Of a DNA stretch of 64,000 nt, positions 35,065 to 43,472 are shown piece after piece. Both the position numbers and the translations under genes were made by a program. Origin of the DNA: Chromatiales bacterium. Its GTDB lineage: Bacteria > Pseudomonadota > Gammaproteobacteria > Steroidobacterales > GCA-2729495. The stretch covers positions 197,010 through 261,009 of the forward strand of contig CP070671.1 of assembly GCA_020351875.1 (NCBI GenBank), given 5' to 3'. Below the pieces are notes generated by a model that did no database searches, was not told where the DNA came from, and was given only the letters and a program-made list of their open reading frames with translations. Numbering within the stretch: position 1 is the first letter of the stretch; every line of letters starts with the position of its first letter.

Positions 35065-37052
35065 TGCCCGCTGTCTCCTCGGCTGTCATGCGGCAGCGCG
35101 TAAGCCACGAGGTAATCGTCAATGGCTGCCGGATTGATGAACATGTGCCCACCGGACGCGATCACTACGTACTGCCGCCCGTCGGCGAGATACGTCATCG
35201 GCGTTGCGTGTGACGCACTCGGCGTTTCTACGGACCACAGTTCCTCACCGGTGGCCGTGTCGAAGGCGCGCAGGCGATGATCCGCTGTCGCGCCGATAAA
35301 GACCAGGCCGCCCGCCGTCGTGATCGGTCCACCGGCGTTTGGGCTGCCCCATTTCATCGGCAGCCGCAGTGGTGACAGTTTTTCAATCGTGCCCAGTGGG
35401 ACGCTCCAGCGAATCTCGCCGGCGGCCAGGTCGACGCCGACCAGTGTAGACCACGGTGGCGGCGTGCAGGGATTGAACAGCGGGCTCAGGAAGATCCGTT
35501 GCTGTATTGCGTAGTCGGTGCCGTTGATCCGCGCGGGCGGCCCCATCGGCGCGCCAGCCGCAGCGTTGAAGGTATCCGCCGGCGGCACGTCCTCGCCACG
35601 CAGCAGCTGCAACCAGAGCGCGACCCGGGATACGTTCGTGACCAGCAAGTCCTGCGTCGGGTCCCAGGCGCCGCCACCCCAGTTTGGGCCACCGGCCGTG
35701 CTCGGATACATGATCCAGCCGCGCGTACTGGGCGGGGTGAAAATCTCGCCGTGCCGGGACTGCTCGATCATGTCGCGGCACTTGCTGCGGTCCCAGAACG
35801 TCAGGCCCCAGGCATCGTCCGGCGACAGCCGGGTTGGCATCAGCGGCGGCGGACGCACCGGGAAGGGCTGGGTCGGCGACAGCACTTCGCCGGGTACACC
35901 ATCCGTTGGCACCGGCCGTTCCTCGACGTCGAACAGTGGTTCGCCGGTGTCCCGGTGCAGTACGAACACCAGGCCGGGCTTGGTCAGCACCACGACCGCG
36001 GGTATGTCGCGCCCATCGCGCCGCACGTCCACCAGGATCGGCGCCGCCGGGATATCCCAGTCCCACACGTCATGGTGAATGGTCTGGAAATGCCAGGCGA
36101 CCTCGCCGGTCCGCGCGCGCAGCGCGACGACGGAGTTCGCATAGCGATTGTCGCCGGGCCGCGTGCCACCGAAAAAGTTTGGGGCGGCGCTCGCCGTCGG
36201 GATGAAGACGAGGTCGCGTTCCGGATCCGCCGACAGCAATGTCCACGCATTTGCGCCGCCGGTTAGCGCCATCGCCTCCGGCGTCCAGTCGCGGGCGTGC
36301 GGTTGCGCGGGATCCCGCGGCAGCGGATCGAACTGCCAGCGCAACGCACCCGTGCGCGCGTCGAAGGCACGGATCACCCCGGCCGGGGCGTCCGGAAACT
36401 GGTTCTTCATGTTGTTGATGTGGCCGATTACCACCACGCCGTTTACGACCACGGGCGGTGCGGAAAAGGTCGTGCCGGCCGGATCGTCCTGGGCAGGCCG
36501 GCTGGCTGCGATTAACGGATTCACGTCGACCGCACCGCCGTCGCCGAACGCGTCGCAGCGCTGGCCGGTGTGCGCATCCACCGCCACGATGCGCCGGTCG
36601 TGCGTGCCGGTGAATATCCGGTGTGCGCACGCGTCGTCGGTGCTCGCCGCCGGGTCGCGCCAGTAGGCGACGCCCAGGCACTTCAGCCGGGTCGGGATCT
36701 CGCTGAGTTCGATCCCCGGGTCGTGGCTCCAGCGTTCGGTGCCGCTGGCCGGGTCCAGCGCGATGATGCGGCTGAATGGGGTGCAGAGCACCAGCGCGCC
36801 GCCCGCAGCTTCGGGTAGCTGGACGGGCGTTGCGTGAAAGCCGGCAAAGGTGCGCCGGTCGGGGAAGCGCTCGAGATCGCCGTGCCGGTAAGTCCATGCC
36901 AGCTGCAGTTCGTGCACATTGCCACGGTTGATTTCGTCGAGTGGCGAGTAACGCGAGCCGCCCGCATCGTAGCCGTAGTGCGACCATTCCTGCGCGACGG
37001 TAGAAATACCCAGCAGCAGGCCACCAGCTAAAGTACAGGCGCGGATCAGCAT
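35061..37052 (-). CDS. Exported PQQ-dependent (quinoprotein) dehydrogenase
   Basis: 663 residues with a signal peptide (LAGGLLLGISTVAQ). The eight-bladed propeller has the typical opening GYDAGGSRYSPLDEIN, tryptophan-docking repeats such as LDPASGTERW and DTATGEELWSVE, and the late block KWGSPNAGGPITTAGGLVF. Enzymes of this class oxidise alcohols or sugars in the periplasm and pass electrons to ubiquinone or cytochrome c. No fused heme domain is present, so an external acceptor such as the cytochrome at 24899-25321 would be needed. PQQ synthesis genes are not in the window. It is coupled to the Tat SDR downstream. Confidence 0.92.
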   Translation of the reverse strand: MLIRACTLAGGLLLGISTVAQEWSHYGYDAGGSRYSPLDEINRGNVHELQLAWTYRHGDLERFPDRRTFAGFHATPVQLPEAAGGALVLCTPFSRIIALDPASGTERWSHDPGIELSEIPTRLKCLGVAYWRDPAASTDDACAHRIFTGTHDRRIVAVDAHTGQRCDAFGDGGAVDVNPLIAASRPAQDDPAGTTFSAPPVVVNGVVVIGHINNMKNQFPDAPAGVIRAFDARTGALRWQFDPLPRDPAQPHARDWTPEAMALTGGANAWTLLSADPERDLVFIPTASAAPNFFGGTRPGDNRYANSVVALRARTGEVAWHFQTIHHDVWDWDIPAAPILVDVRRDGRDIPAVVVLTKPGLVFVLHRDTGEPLFDVEERPVPTDGVPGEVLSPTQPFPVRPPPLMPTRLSPDDAWGLTFWDRSKCRDMIEQSRHGEIFTPPSTRGWIMYPSTAGGPNWGGGAWDPTQDLLVTNVSRVALWLQLLRGEDVPPADTFNAAAGAPMGPPARINGTDYAIQQRIFLSPLFNPCTPPPWSTLVGVDLAAGEIRWSVPLGTIEKLSPLRLPMKWGSPNAGGPITTAGGLVFIGATADHRLRAFDTATGEELWSVETPSASHATPMTYLADGRQYVVIASGGHMFINPAAIDDYLVAYALPHDSRGDSGQ

Positions 37053-37202
37053 CGCAAGCCCTGCGTCATTGATGGTTGCAATCTGGCGATCCGTTTGCTG
37101 CCCAACAGACCGACCCCCATACCTGCTTGCCCCGATTGCCCGTCGCGGTCCGCTACCGCTGACAGGCAGGCAACGCGACCGACCAACACGAATTCTATCT
37201 GT

Positions 37203-38012
37203 TTACCGCGGGTCCGTTTCCGCATCGATGGTCCGGGTCGTGATTGGGATGGCGGGGGCGCCCGCGATCAGCCTCCGCAGCGCAGGGCCAAGCACCGGCA
37301 AGCGATAGGCTTTGCCGTTGCGCATGTTGCCCGTGATGATCCGTGCCAAGTGTTCGCCCGCGAATTCCGGTTCATTGCCCAGGTAGCGCTGCGCTGCGGG
37401 CAACAGTTTCATGCGGTGTTCGTGGCCGGCTACGACCTGGACGTCCAGGGTCATCTGCGTGTGGACCAGGCCCGGCTGGAAAGTCGCAACCGCGATGTTC
37501 GTGCCGCGGACTTCGGTGGCTATTGCGCGGGTGAAAGACCGGATCCAGGTCTTCGCCGGTCCGTAGGAGTTGGAAAAGGGCACAGGCCTTGTCGCGCCGC
37601 GGCCGAGCACATTCAGCAGCCGCCCGTGCCCCTGCGCGTGGAAGAGTCGCAGTGCATGCACGGAGCACAGACACGTGCCCTTGATGTTGGTGTCGATCAG
37701 CCGCTGCAGGTAAGCGGTCGGAATTTGGTCCGTGCGCCCGGTGATGCCGGGCATACCGGCGTTATTGATCCACGCGTCGACAGGCTGCCCGTCCGCCTGG
37801 GCGAAGCCTAAGAGGTCGATCACCTGTTGCTCGCTGCAGATGTCACAACGCATACCGCGGGCGGGTAGACCGTCCCGCTGCAGTGTGTCGAGCGCCCGCG
37901 CGACGTCGTCGCCGTCCTCGGAGCAGATCACCACCGTGTGGCCCCTGGCCAGCAGGGCGCGAGCAGCCGCGAGCCCCAGCCCCCGGGTTGCGCCAGTAAT
38001 GACGATGTTCAC
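37203..38012 (-). CDS. Short-chain dehydrogenase resembling the chlorophyll b reductase (NYC1/NOL) group
   Basis: 269 residues, cytoplasmic, with the NADP site NIVITGATRGLGLAAARA. The active-site pair Y/K is in YGPAK. The usual catalytic Ser region is replaced by LLNVLGRGA. By eye it follows plant NOL/NYC1 chlorophyll b reductases: ITGxTRGLG, a conserved CD before the AWINNAG block, TNxxGxxLC, a Gly-rich motif in place of the Ser (NMDGAG in plants), and YGxxK. Ordinary SDRs share some of this, so the resemblance is suggestive only. Plant members reduce the 7-formyl group of chlorophyll b. It is 28 bases upstream-adjacent to the LLM gene, which precedes it in the same direction. Confidence 0.65.
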   Translation of the reverse strand: MNIVITGATRGLGLAAARALLARGHTVVICSEDGDDVARALDTLQRDGLPARGMRCDICSEQQVIDLLGFAQADGQPVDAWINNAGMPGITGRTDQIPTAYLQRLIDTNIKGTCLCSVHALRLFHAQGHGRLLNVLGRGATRPVPFSNSYGPAKTWIRSFTRAIATEVRGTNIAVATFQPGLVHTQMTLDVQVVAGHEHRMKLLPAAQRYLGNEPEFAGEHLARIITGNMRNGKAYRLPVLGPALRRLIAGAPAIPITTRTIDAETDPR

Positions 38013-38040
38013 GGGCGCGGGCTCCGGTGCTGTCGTTGCG

Positions 38041-39057
38041 TCAGCCGTTCACTGCGGGCATGACCCGCTCGCCGATCAGCTTGATCGATGCCTCTGGATT
38101 CTCGTACACCCGGACACAGATATCCGTGAGCCCCGAGGCTTCGAACTGTTTCAGCCGTTCGATCTCGAAGTCCAGTTCGTCGAGAGAGGAGGCCGCGGTG
38201 CAGCGGCGGCACAGCTTGTCGAGAATTTCCCGCGGGATTTCCGGGATGTTCGAATCCTGCTCGTAGAAGGCACGGTTCAGCGCGTTGACGTTGTCCCAGA
38301 CCACCTGCATTTCTTCGTCGGGCAAAATACCGCGGTGGTAGTAGGCCGGCCACGGTGTCACCCGGGCAGCCAGCCACGTGCGGGACTCTGCCAGGGCTGC
38401 TTCCGGGTCTTCTTTCACATGCCAGGCCCAGAAGTTCAGCAGCTTGAAATCGTCCTTGTTCGGATTGCGCTCGAGTTCCGGGTTGATCGTCTCGCGGACC
38501 TCGGCCACGTGCTCGGGCAGGTGGTCGCCGAGGTAAATGCCCTTCGCGTAATGGGCGCTCGACTTCAGCATCTGCGGCCCGCCGGCGCAGACGTAGACCG
38601 GTGGCTCGGGCTGGCTGACCCAGCTCGCGTGGTACCAGCGGCACATGTACATCCGCCCGTCATATTTGACCATCTCGCCGGTTGCCATCTTGTCGATGAT
38701 TTCTACGCATTCATGCACCGCGGTCAGGCGGTGTTCCGCAATCATGCCCATTGCAAACGCGGTGCCGCCATCGCCCGCAGAAATACCGATGTGTGCCCGG
38801 CCTTCGGCGATTTCATTCAGGGTCAGCAGCGCGTTGCCCATCTTTATCGGGTGCAGTTCGTAAGGGGACACCGCCACGGGGCCCATGCGGATCTTGCTGG
38901 TCGCGCGGGCCGCGTCCACGAAGTTCACGAAGGGGTCGCGCCCGTCGTGCATGTTCGACACCCACAGGCCGACGAAGCCGCACTCTTCCGCCAGTTGCGC
39001 GAGTTCGGCCGTGCGTTCCGGGCCGGTGTTCGGATGGATGATCAGGTTGAAGCGCAT
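38041..39057 (-). CDS. LLM-class (luciferase-like) flavin-dependent oxidoreductase
   Basis: 338 residues of the bacterial luciferase-like TIM barrel. Visible are EECGFVGLWVSNMHDG near the N-terminus, ARATSKIRMGPVAVSPYELH, and EGRAHIGISAGDGG. Members use FMNH2 or F420 for oxygenation or hydride transfer. The cofactor cannot be fixed here; in this phylum FMN with a separate reductase is likelier than F420. The gene precedes the NOL-like SDR by 28 bases on the same strand and follows the molybdoenzyme genes by about 100 bases. Confidence 0.9.
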   Translation of the reverse strand: MRFNLIIHPNTGPERTAELAQLAEECGFVGLWVSNMHDGRDPFVNFVDAARATSKIRMGPVAVSPYELHPIKMGNALLTLNEIAEGRAHIGISAGDGGTAFAMGMIAEHRLTAVHECVEIIDKMATGEMVKYDGRMYMCRWYHASWVSQPEPPVYVCAGGPQMLKSSAHYAKGIYLGDHLPEHVAEVRETINPELERNPNKDDFKLLNFWAWHVKEDPEAALAESRTWLAARVTPWPAYYHRGILPDEEMQVVWDNVNALNRAFYEQDSNIPEIPREILDKLCRRCTAASSLDELDFEIERLKQFEASGLTDICVRVYENPEASIKLIGERVMPAVNG

Positions 39058-39163
39058 TCTGGTTCCCCCGCCGTGTCAGCTGCCTGCGTTCTTGGTTTCT
39101 TGTCGGTTCTCATAGTCGCGGCCTGAGAGGCAGGGAGCTATCAGGGATAACCGAAGCGTCCGG

Positions 39164-41413
39164 TCAGGCCACGTCCTTGCGCCGCCCGAGTATCTTCAGC
39201 ACCCGCCACGGCGCGATGGGCATTTCGGTGACCGGTTCGCCGATCGCATCCGCCACCGCATTCGCAATGGCCTGCATCGTGCACACGATCGGGCCTTCGC
39301 CGACTTCCTTGGCCCCGAAGGGCCCGTGGGGGTCGACACTCTCGACGATGATGTGCTCCACCTCGGGCATCTCCCACGCGCGCGGCATCTTGTAGTCGAG
39401 ACGGGACGGATTCAGCACCTGCCCGTCGTCCATCACGCATTCCTCGAATAGCGCCTGCGACATGCCGCTGAAGATCTGCCCGTCGATCTGGCCCTCGACG
39501 ATGCGCGGGTTGATGGCCCGGCCGACATCGTGCGCCGCGGTGACTTTCTCCACCGTGACTACGCCGGTGTCGGGGTCGACGCTGACCTCGGCGATCTGTG
39601 CGCCGAAGGAGTAGGCCATGCTGCCGCTTTCCAGCGGTGAGTTGTAGAACCCGCGACCCATCACGAAGCGGCCTTCCTGGCTGTGCAGGGTATTGAAAAC
39701 CGCTTTCGCAAACGGCATCACTTTGTCCGGTTGATTCTTTACCGTGATCTGGCCGTGGCTGAACTTCAGTTGTGACGGCCGCACGCCGAGTTCGGCAGCC
39801 GCCGTCTTCGCGATCTGCTTGCGCGCGTCCAGGCTGGCGTTCTTGACCGCGTTGCCGGTATTGAAGGTCCCCCGCTGGGTAAACGCGCCGACGTCCAGCG
39901 GATCGAGGTCAGTATCGCCCGACGCCACCGTGATGTCCGTGGGTGCGATGCCGAGCACTTCCGCCGCAATGATGGCCATCGCGGTATGCGAACTCTGGCC
40001 CATGTCCGGCAGGCCGACGAACAGCGTGGCCTTGCCGTCGTCGCCCACCTTGATGAAGGCCGCGGAGGTGTCGTGCTTGAACAGGCCCTTCGCCCCGGAG
40101 GCCATGGCTCCGATACCGATGCCGATCCCTTTCAGCGGTTCCTTGCGCCTGCGCTTCTGCTTCCAGCCGGCCTGGCGGGCGGTTTTGCGGATGCACTCCT
40201 TTAAACCACAGCTCGCGTAGTGGGTGCCTCGCAGGGTCGTGTGGCCTTTTTCCACCGCATTCAGCAGGTGGAAATCCACCGGGTCCATGCCCAGGTCCAG
40301 CGCAAGGCTGTTCACATGCTGGCCGAACGCGAACTGGAACTGTGCGAGTCCGCCGCCGTGGTGGAAGTAGTAGGGCAGGTTGTTCGTGTGCACCAGGCGC
40401 CCGCGGTAGCGGGTGGCTTCGACCGGGTACAGCGCGTCCAGGTAACTGGATGTCAGCAGGATCACGATCATCTGCGATTCGACGTAACCGCCGGTGTCGA
40501 ACAGCAGGTCCGCATCCACCACTTTCAGCCGGCCGTCCCGGTCCACGCCCGACCGGAAGCGGTATTCCACCCGACCACCGGCCCGGCACATGATGAATTC
40601 CTCGTCCCCCGTTGCGCGAATCTTCACGGGCCGGCCCGACTTGCGCGACAGCAGCGCGGCGAGAAAATGGTGCGGCCGCGTGGCAGTGCGACCCGTAAAC
40701 CCACCGCCACTGTTCAGGCACATGATGCGCACACCGCTGTCGGGCAGCTTGAAGCCGGCGGCAAGGCTCTTCTGGAACAACAGCGCCGATTGGGTGGGGG
40801 TCCACACCGTCAGCTTGTCGGATCTCGTGAAATCAGCCACCGCGACGTGAAATTCCGCGTAGCAGTTGTGAGTCGGGTTCGTTACGTAGTGGTCGGTGCG
40901 CACGTGGTGGGCGGCGGCGAAGGCCGCGTCGGGATCGCCGTGATCGTCGGCCTGTTCCCACGCGATGTTGCCCTTGGCCTTTGCATGCAGCAGTGGCGCA
41001 CCCGGGGCCAGTGCGGCCTTCATGTCCTTGAGCTCCGGCAGCGGCTCGTAGTCCACGCGGATCAGCTTCAGGGCTTCGCGCGCAGTGTCTTCGTCCGTTG
41101 CAGCAACGGCCGCCACTTCCTGGCCCACGTGGTTCAGGATCTCCGGGCTCAGCAACGGCTGGTTGATGCCGAGCCAGATCCCCGCGGCGTCCTGGGCGGT
41201 TACCACGGCTTTGACACCCGGTAAGGCTTCGGCCCGGCTCGTGTCGATGTTCAGGAGCCGCGCGCGCGGCAGTGGGCAGCGCAATACACGCCCGCACAGC
41301 ATGCCGGGCAGCACCACGTCGTCGGTGAACAGCGAGCGGCCGGTCACCTTGTCGGTGCCATCCAGCCGTGGCTGGCTGTGGCCTACGGCGCTGAAATCAG
41401 GTCGGCGCGGCAT
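39164..41413 (-). CDS. Molybdopterin (large) subunit, xanthine oxidase family, 4-hydroxybenzoyl-CoA reductase-like
   Basis: 749 residues with the aldehyde oxidase/xanthine dehydrogenase large-subunit layout: the a/b hammerhead at the N-terminus and four Mo-cofactor domains after about residue 140. The C-terminal catalytic Glu region GAKEVGEGPIVCTMQA is intact. Its size fits the separate L subunits of CO dehydrogenase and 4-hydroxybenzoyl-CoA reductase. The accompanying FAD subunit carries the extra cysteine insertion characteristic of the latter (41897-42874), so it is grouped there. It would oxidise or reduce a ring or aldehyde carbon with Mo. It overlaps the iron-sulfur subunit gene by 17 bases. 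Confidence 0.88.
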   Translation of the reverse strand: MPRRPDFSAVGHSQPRLDGTDKVTGRSLFTDDVVLPGMLCGRVLRCPLPRARLLNIDTSRAEALPGVKAVVTAQDAAGIWLGINQPLLSPEILNHVGQEVAAVAATDEDTAREALKLIRVDYEPLPELKDMKAALAPGAPLLHAKAKGNIAWEQADDHGDPDAAFAAAHHVRTDHYVTNPTHNCYAEFHVAVADFTRSDKLTVWTPTQSALLFQKSLAAGFKLPDSGVRIMCLNSGGGFTGRTATRPHHFLAALLSRKSGRPVKIRATGDEEFIMCRAGGRVEYRFRSGVDRDGRLKVVDADLLFDTGGYVESQMIVILLTSSYLDALYPVEATRYRGRLVHTNNLPYYFHHGGGLAQFQFAFGQHVNSLALDLGMDPVDFHLLNAVEKGHTTLRGTHYASCGLKECIRKTARQAGWKQKRRRKEPLKGIGIGIGAMASGAKGLFKHDTSAAFIKVGDDGKATLFVGLPDMGQSSHTAMAIIAAEVLGIAPTDITVASGDTDLDPLDVGAFTQRGTFNTGNAVKNASLDARKQIAKTAAAELGVRPSQLKFSHGQITVKNQPDKVMPFAKAVFNTLHSQEGRFVMGRGFYNSPLESGSMAYSFGAQIAEVSVDPDTGVVTVEKVTAAHDVGRAINPRIVEGQIDGQIFSGMSQALFEECVMDDGQVLNPSRLDYKMPRAWEMPEVEHIIVESVDPHGPFGAKEVGEGPIVCTMQAIANAVADAIGEPVTEMPIAPWRVLKILGRRKDVA

Positions 41414-41900
41414 CTGGCTCTCTTTCCCGCAGTGCCTGCTGCACGGCTTCGCGGATCGCGATCTTCACCTTGATGTGGCCGGTGCAACGGCAGATCGCGC
41501 CGGCCATCGCTTCGTTGATCGCCGCTTCATCCGGCGTGGGGTCGGTATCCAGCAGTGCCTTGGCGGTCATGATCAGCCCGGGCGTGCAAAACCCGCACTG
41601 CACGGCCCCATATTCCAGGAAGGCGGCCTGCACCGGGTGCAGCTGCCCGGGTTCTGCAATGCCTTCAATCGTGGTCACGGCCCGACCGTCCCATTCCACG
41701 GCCAGCGCCAGGCAGGACAGCACCGCGCGACCGTCTTCCTGTTGCACGGTGCAAACGCCGCAGGCCCCGCTGGTGCAGCCGCGCTTCGTACCGGACAGGC
41801 CGAGTTCGTCACGCAGCACTTCGAGCAAGGTCTGGTTCGGGGCGACCGCGATTTCGTGCCGGTCGCCGTTCACCGTCAGGTTGATGATCTGCCGGCTCAT
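41397..41900 (-). CDS. [2Fe-2S] small subunit of xanthine oxidase family enzyme
   Basis: 167 residues binding two [2Fe-2S] clusters. The plant-ferredoxin-type set is C42, C47, C50 and C63 (GCTSGACGVC). The second, helical set is C102/C105 and C137/C139 (QCGFCTPG and CRCTG). It passes electrons between the Mo site and FAD. Its start overlaps the FAD subunit stop by four bases and its stop lies inside the Mo subunit start, so all three subunits come from one message in the order M-S-L. Confidence 0.95.
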   Translation of the reverse strand: MSRQIINLTVNGDRHEIAVAPNQTLLEVLRDELGLSGTKRGCTSGACGVCTVQQEDGRAVLSCLALAVEWDGRAVTTIEGIAEPGQLHPVQAAFLEYGAVQCGFCTPGLIMTAKALLDTDPTPDEAAINEAMAGAICRCTGHIKVKIAIREAVQQALREREPDAAPT

Positions 41901-42874
41901 TTGCCGCCGCCCTGCAGGTCCGCCAGCTGCTCGAGCACGCGGCGGACCAGGGACCTGGCCAGCCGGCGCTTGTAGCCGGGCGGCGAGAACAGGTTGCTGA
42001 CTTCGCCGAGATCGGCCCGCGCCGCATCGGCCGCTGCGTCGATCGTTTTCGTGCCTAAGCCACCGGCCACGACGAGGTCAGCGGCCTTAGGTAATGACAC
42101 CGGGTGCGAGCCGATGGAACCGAGCACCAGGCGCGCCGCCGCGCCATCAAACCAGCCGGCGATGGTGCCGGCCGCGTAGTCCAGGCCGTTGCGCTGCGCC
42201 ACCTTGATGAATGCTGACACGCCGGTGGGGGGCGGCAGGTGGATCTCCGTCAGGATTTCCCCCGGCCGCATCGTCATGTAATCCACCCCGTCGTCGAAAT
42301 ACAGATCGGCGACGGGCAGTTCGCGCGTGCCGTCCCGGCTAGCCAGTGTGACGCTCGCGCCGAGGGCGATCAGCGCCGGTGCGGTGTCTGAACTGTTCAG
42401 CGAGTGGCAGCGCGCGGAGCTCTTGATCACGTGGCACAGTTCGCCGTCGGTCTTGAAGCAGGGCTGGCGGCTCTCGCGCCATTGCTCGCTCTGGTTCGTA
42501 TACCAGCAACGCGTGGGCAGGCACAGGTTGCCGCCGAGCGTGCCCATGTTGCGCACGTGCTGGGAGCCGACCGCGCGGATCGCGTCCGCAAGGGCCGGGT
42601 AATTCCCGGTGACGGTCTCGTGCTGCAACAGGTCGGTCAGCTTGCAGCCGGCGCCGATGCGCAGCCCCCCGTCCGCATCTTCCGTCACGTCCTGCATGCC
42701 GGGCAGGTCGCAAATGCTGACCAGCCGCTTCGGGGTGACCAGCCCGAGCTTCATGTTGACCAGCAGGTCGGAGCCACCGGCGACCACCGCAGTATCGGTA
42801 CCCGGCTCTGACAGCCAGTCGAGGCCCTCCCGCAGGGTCGCGGGACGCAGGTACTCAAAAGAGGGCAATTGCAT
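41897..42874 (-). CDS. FAD subunit with extra [4Fe-4S] insertion, 4-hydroxybenzoyl-CoA reductase beta-like
   Basis: 325 residues of the CO-dehydrogenase flavoprotein type, with FAD loops VVAGGSDLLVNMKLG and TLGGNLCLP. Within the domain is an insertion bearing C123, C139, C147 and C156 (RCWYTNQSEQW; QPCF; ELCH; ARCHS). This matches the [4Fe-4S]-binding insertion in the beta subunit of 4-hydroxybenzoyl-CoA reductase, absent from ordinary xanthine dehydrogenases. That enzyme removes a phenolic hydroxyl from an aryl-CoA by low-potential electrons. The actual substrate here is not known. It is the first gene of the three-subunit unit. Confidence 0.88.
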   Translation of the reverse strand: MQLPSFEYLRPATLREGLDWLSEPGTDTAVVAGGSDLLVNMKLGLVTPKRLVSICDLPGMQDVTEDADGGLRIGAGCKLTDLLQHETVTGNYPALADAIRAVGSQHVRNMGTLGGNLCLPTRCWYTNQSEQWRESRQPCFKTDGELCHVIKSSARCHSLNSSDTAPALIALGASVTLASRDGTRELPVADLYFDDGVDYMTMRPGEILTEIHLPPPTGVSAFIKVAQRNGLDYAAGTIAGWFDGAAARLVLGSIGSHPVSLPKAADLVVAGGLGTKTIDAAADAARADLGEVSNLFSPPGYKRRLARSLVRRVLEQLADLQGGGK

Positions 42875-43168
42875 AACTATTCGATTATGCGCACCGACCG
42901 CCGGCGTGGCTAATCCGTATTAACCGTGGGGACCACGGCCTGGTGTATCAACTTGTTGCTATTGCTTGATGCTCATCTGGGCCGGTCGAACCTGCAAGAG
43001 GCGCGGTTTCGCCTATCAGCAGCTCCGATAGCAACTCCTGAGCGTCGCATAGGTGTCGTCGATGCACGCGGTAACCGTCAACCCATCACGGGTGGTTCCG
43101 GGCCGCACCCTGCCTCATGCTCGAACTGCTCCGGCGTGAATGAGTTCGCAATCCCTGGCGCACTGCAT
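42875..43168. other. Intergenic region with no convincing gene
   Basis: About 290 bases between the molybdoenzyme operon and a small lipoprotein frame. A plus-strand open frame at 42926-43231 lacks any family signature, ribosome site or codon bias and is judged spurious. Nothing else was recognised. Confidence 0.5.
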
Positions 43169-43267
43169 TTACGCGTCAGTTTCAAACTCCGGCATATCCT
43201 GAGAGGTTTCCTGCGCGGCACATGCATATAAGAAGACTGGCGCGATCAGTAGCGCTAGCAGTTTCAT
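43169..43267 (-). CDS. Tiny predicted lipoprotein (32 residues)
   Basis: An ATG at 43267 preceded by AAGG encodes MKLLALLIAPVFLYACAAQE followed by twelve acidic/polar residues and a TAA. The sequence is a complete lipoprotein signal: Lys, a hydrophobic core and a lipobox-like LYAC, leaving a mature peptide of about 17 residues. Size and layout recall entericidin-like small lipoproteins, but no homologue was recognised. The reading frame is short enough that chance remains possible. Confidence 0.45.
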   Translation of the reverse strand: MKLLALLIAPVFLYACAAQETSQDMPEFETDA

Positions 43268-43472
43268 TTTGCCTTCAAACATCGGGTCGCTATTCATGTT
43301 TAAACGCGAATGACCAATATGCCGAATAGCCGGCCACATGAGAAATTGCGGCAGGTTAGACGACCATACTTCGAACTCGTTTTTTTGTCGTCAGTTTTCA
43401 GCTTCCACCTTAGATAGGTAGCCCCTGCTTCGAGACGCACGCACGATTGGCGATGGCTCGACTGAAAGCGGC
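43268..43472. other. Intergenic region, AT-richer than its surroundings
   Basis: About 200 bases between the small lipoprotein and the GH16 stop. A T-rich run lies near 43379-43387. No terminator hairpin or operator copy was recognised; the AT content is clearly higher than in neighbouring genes. Confidence 0.4.
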
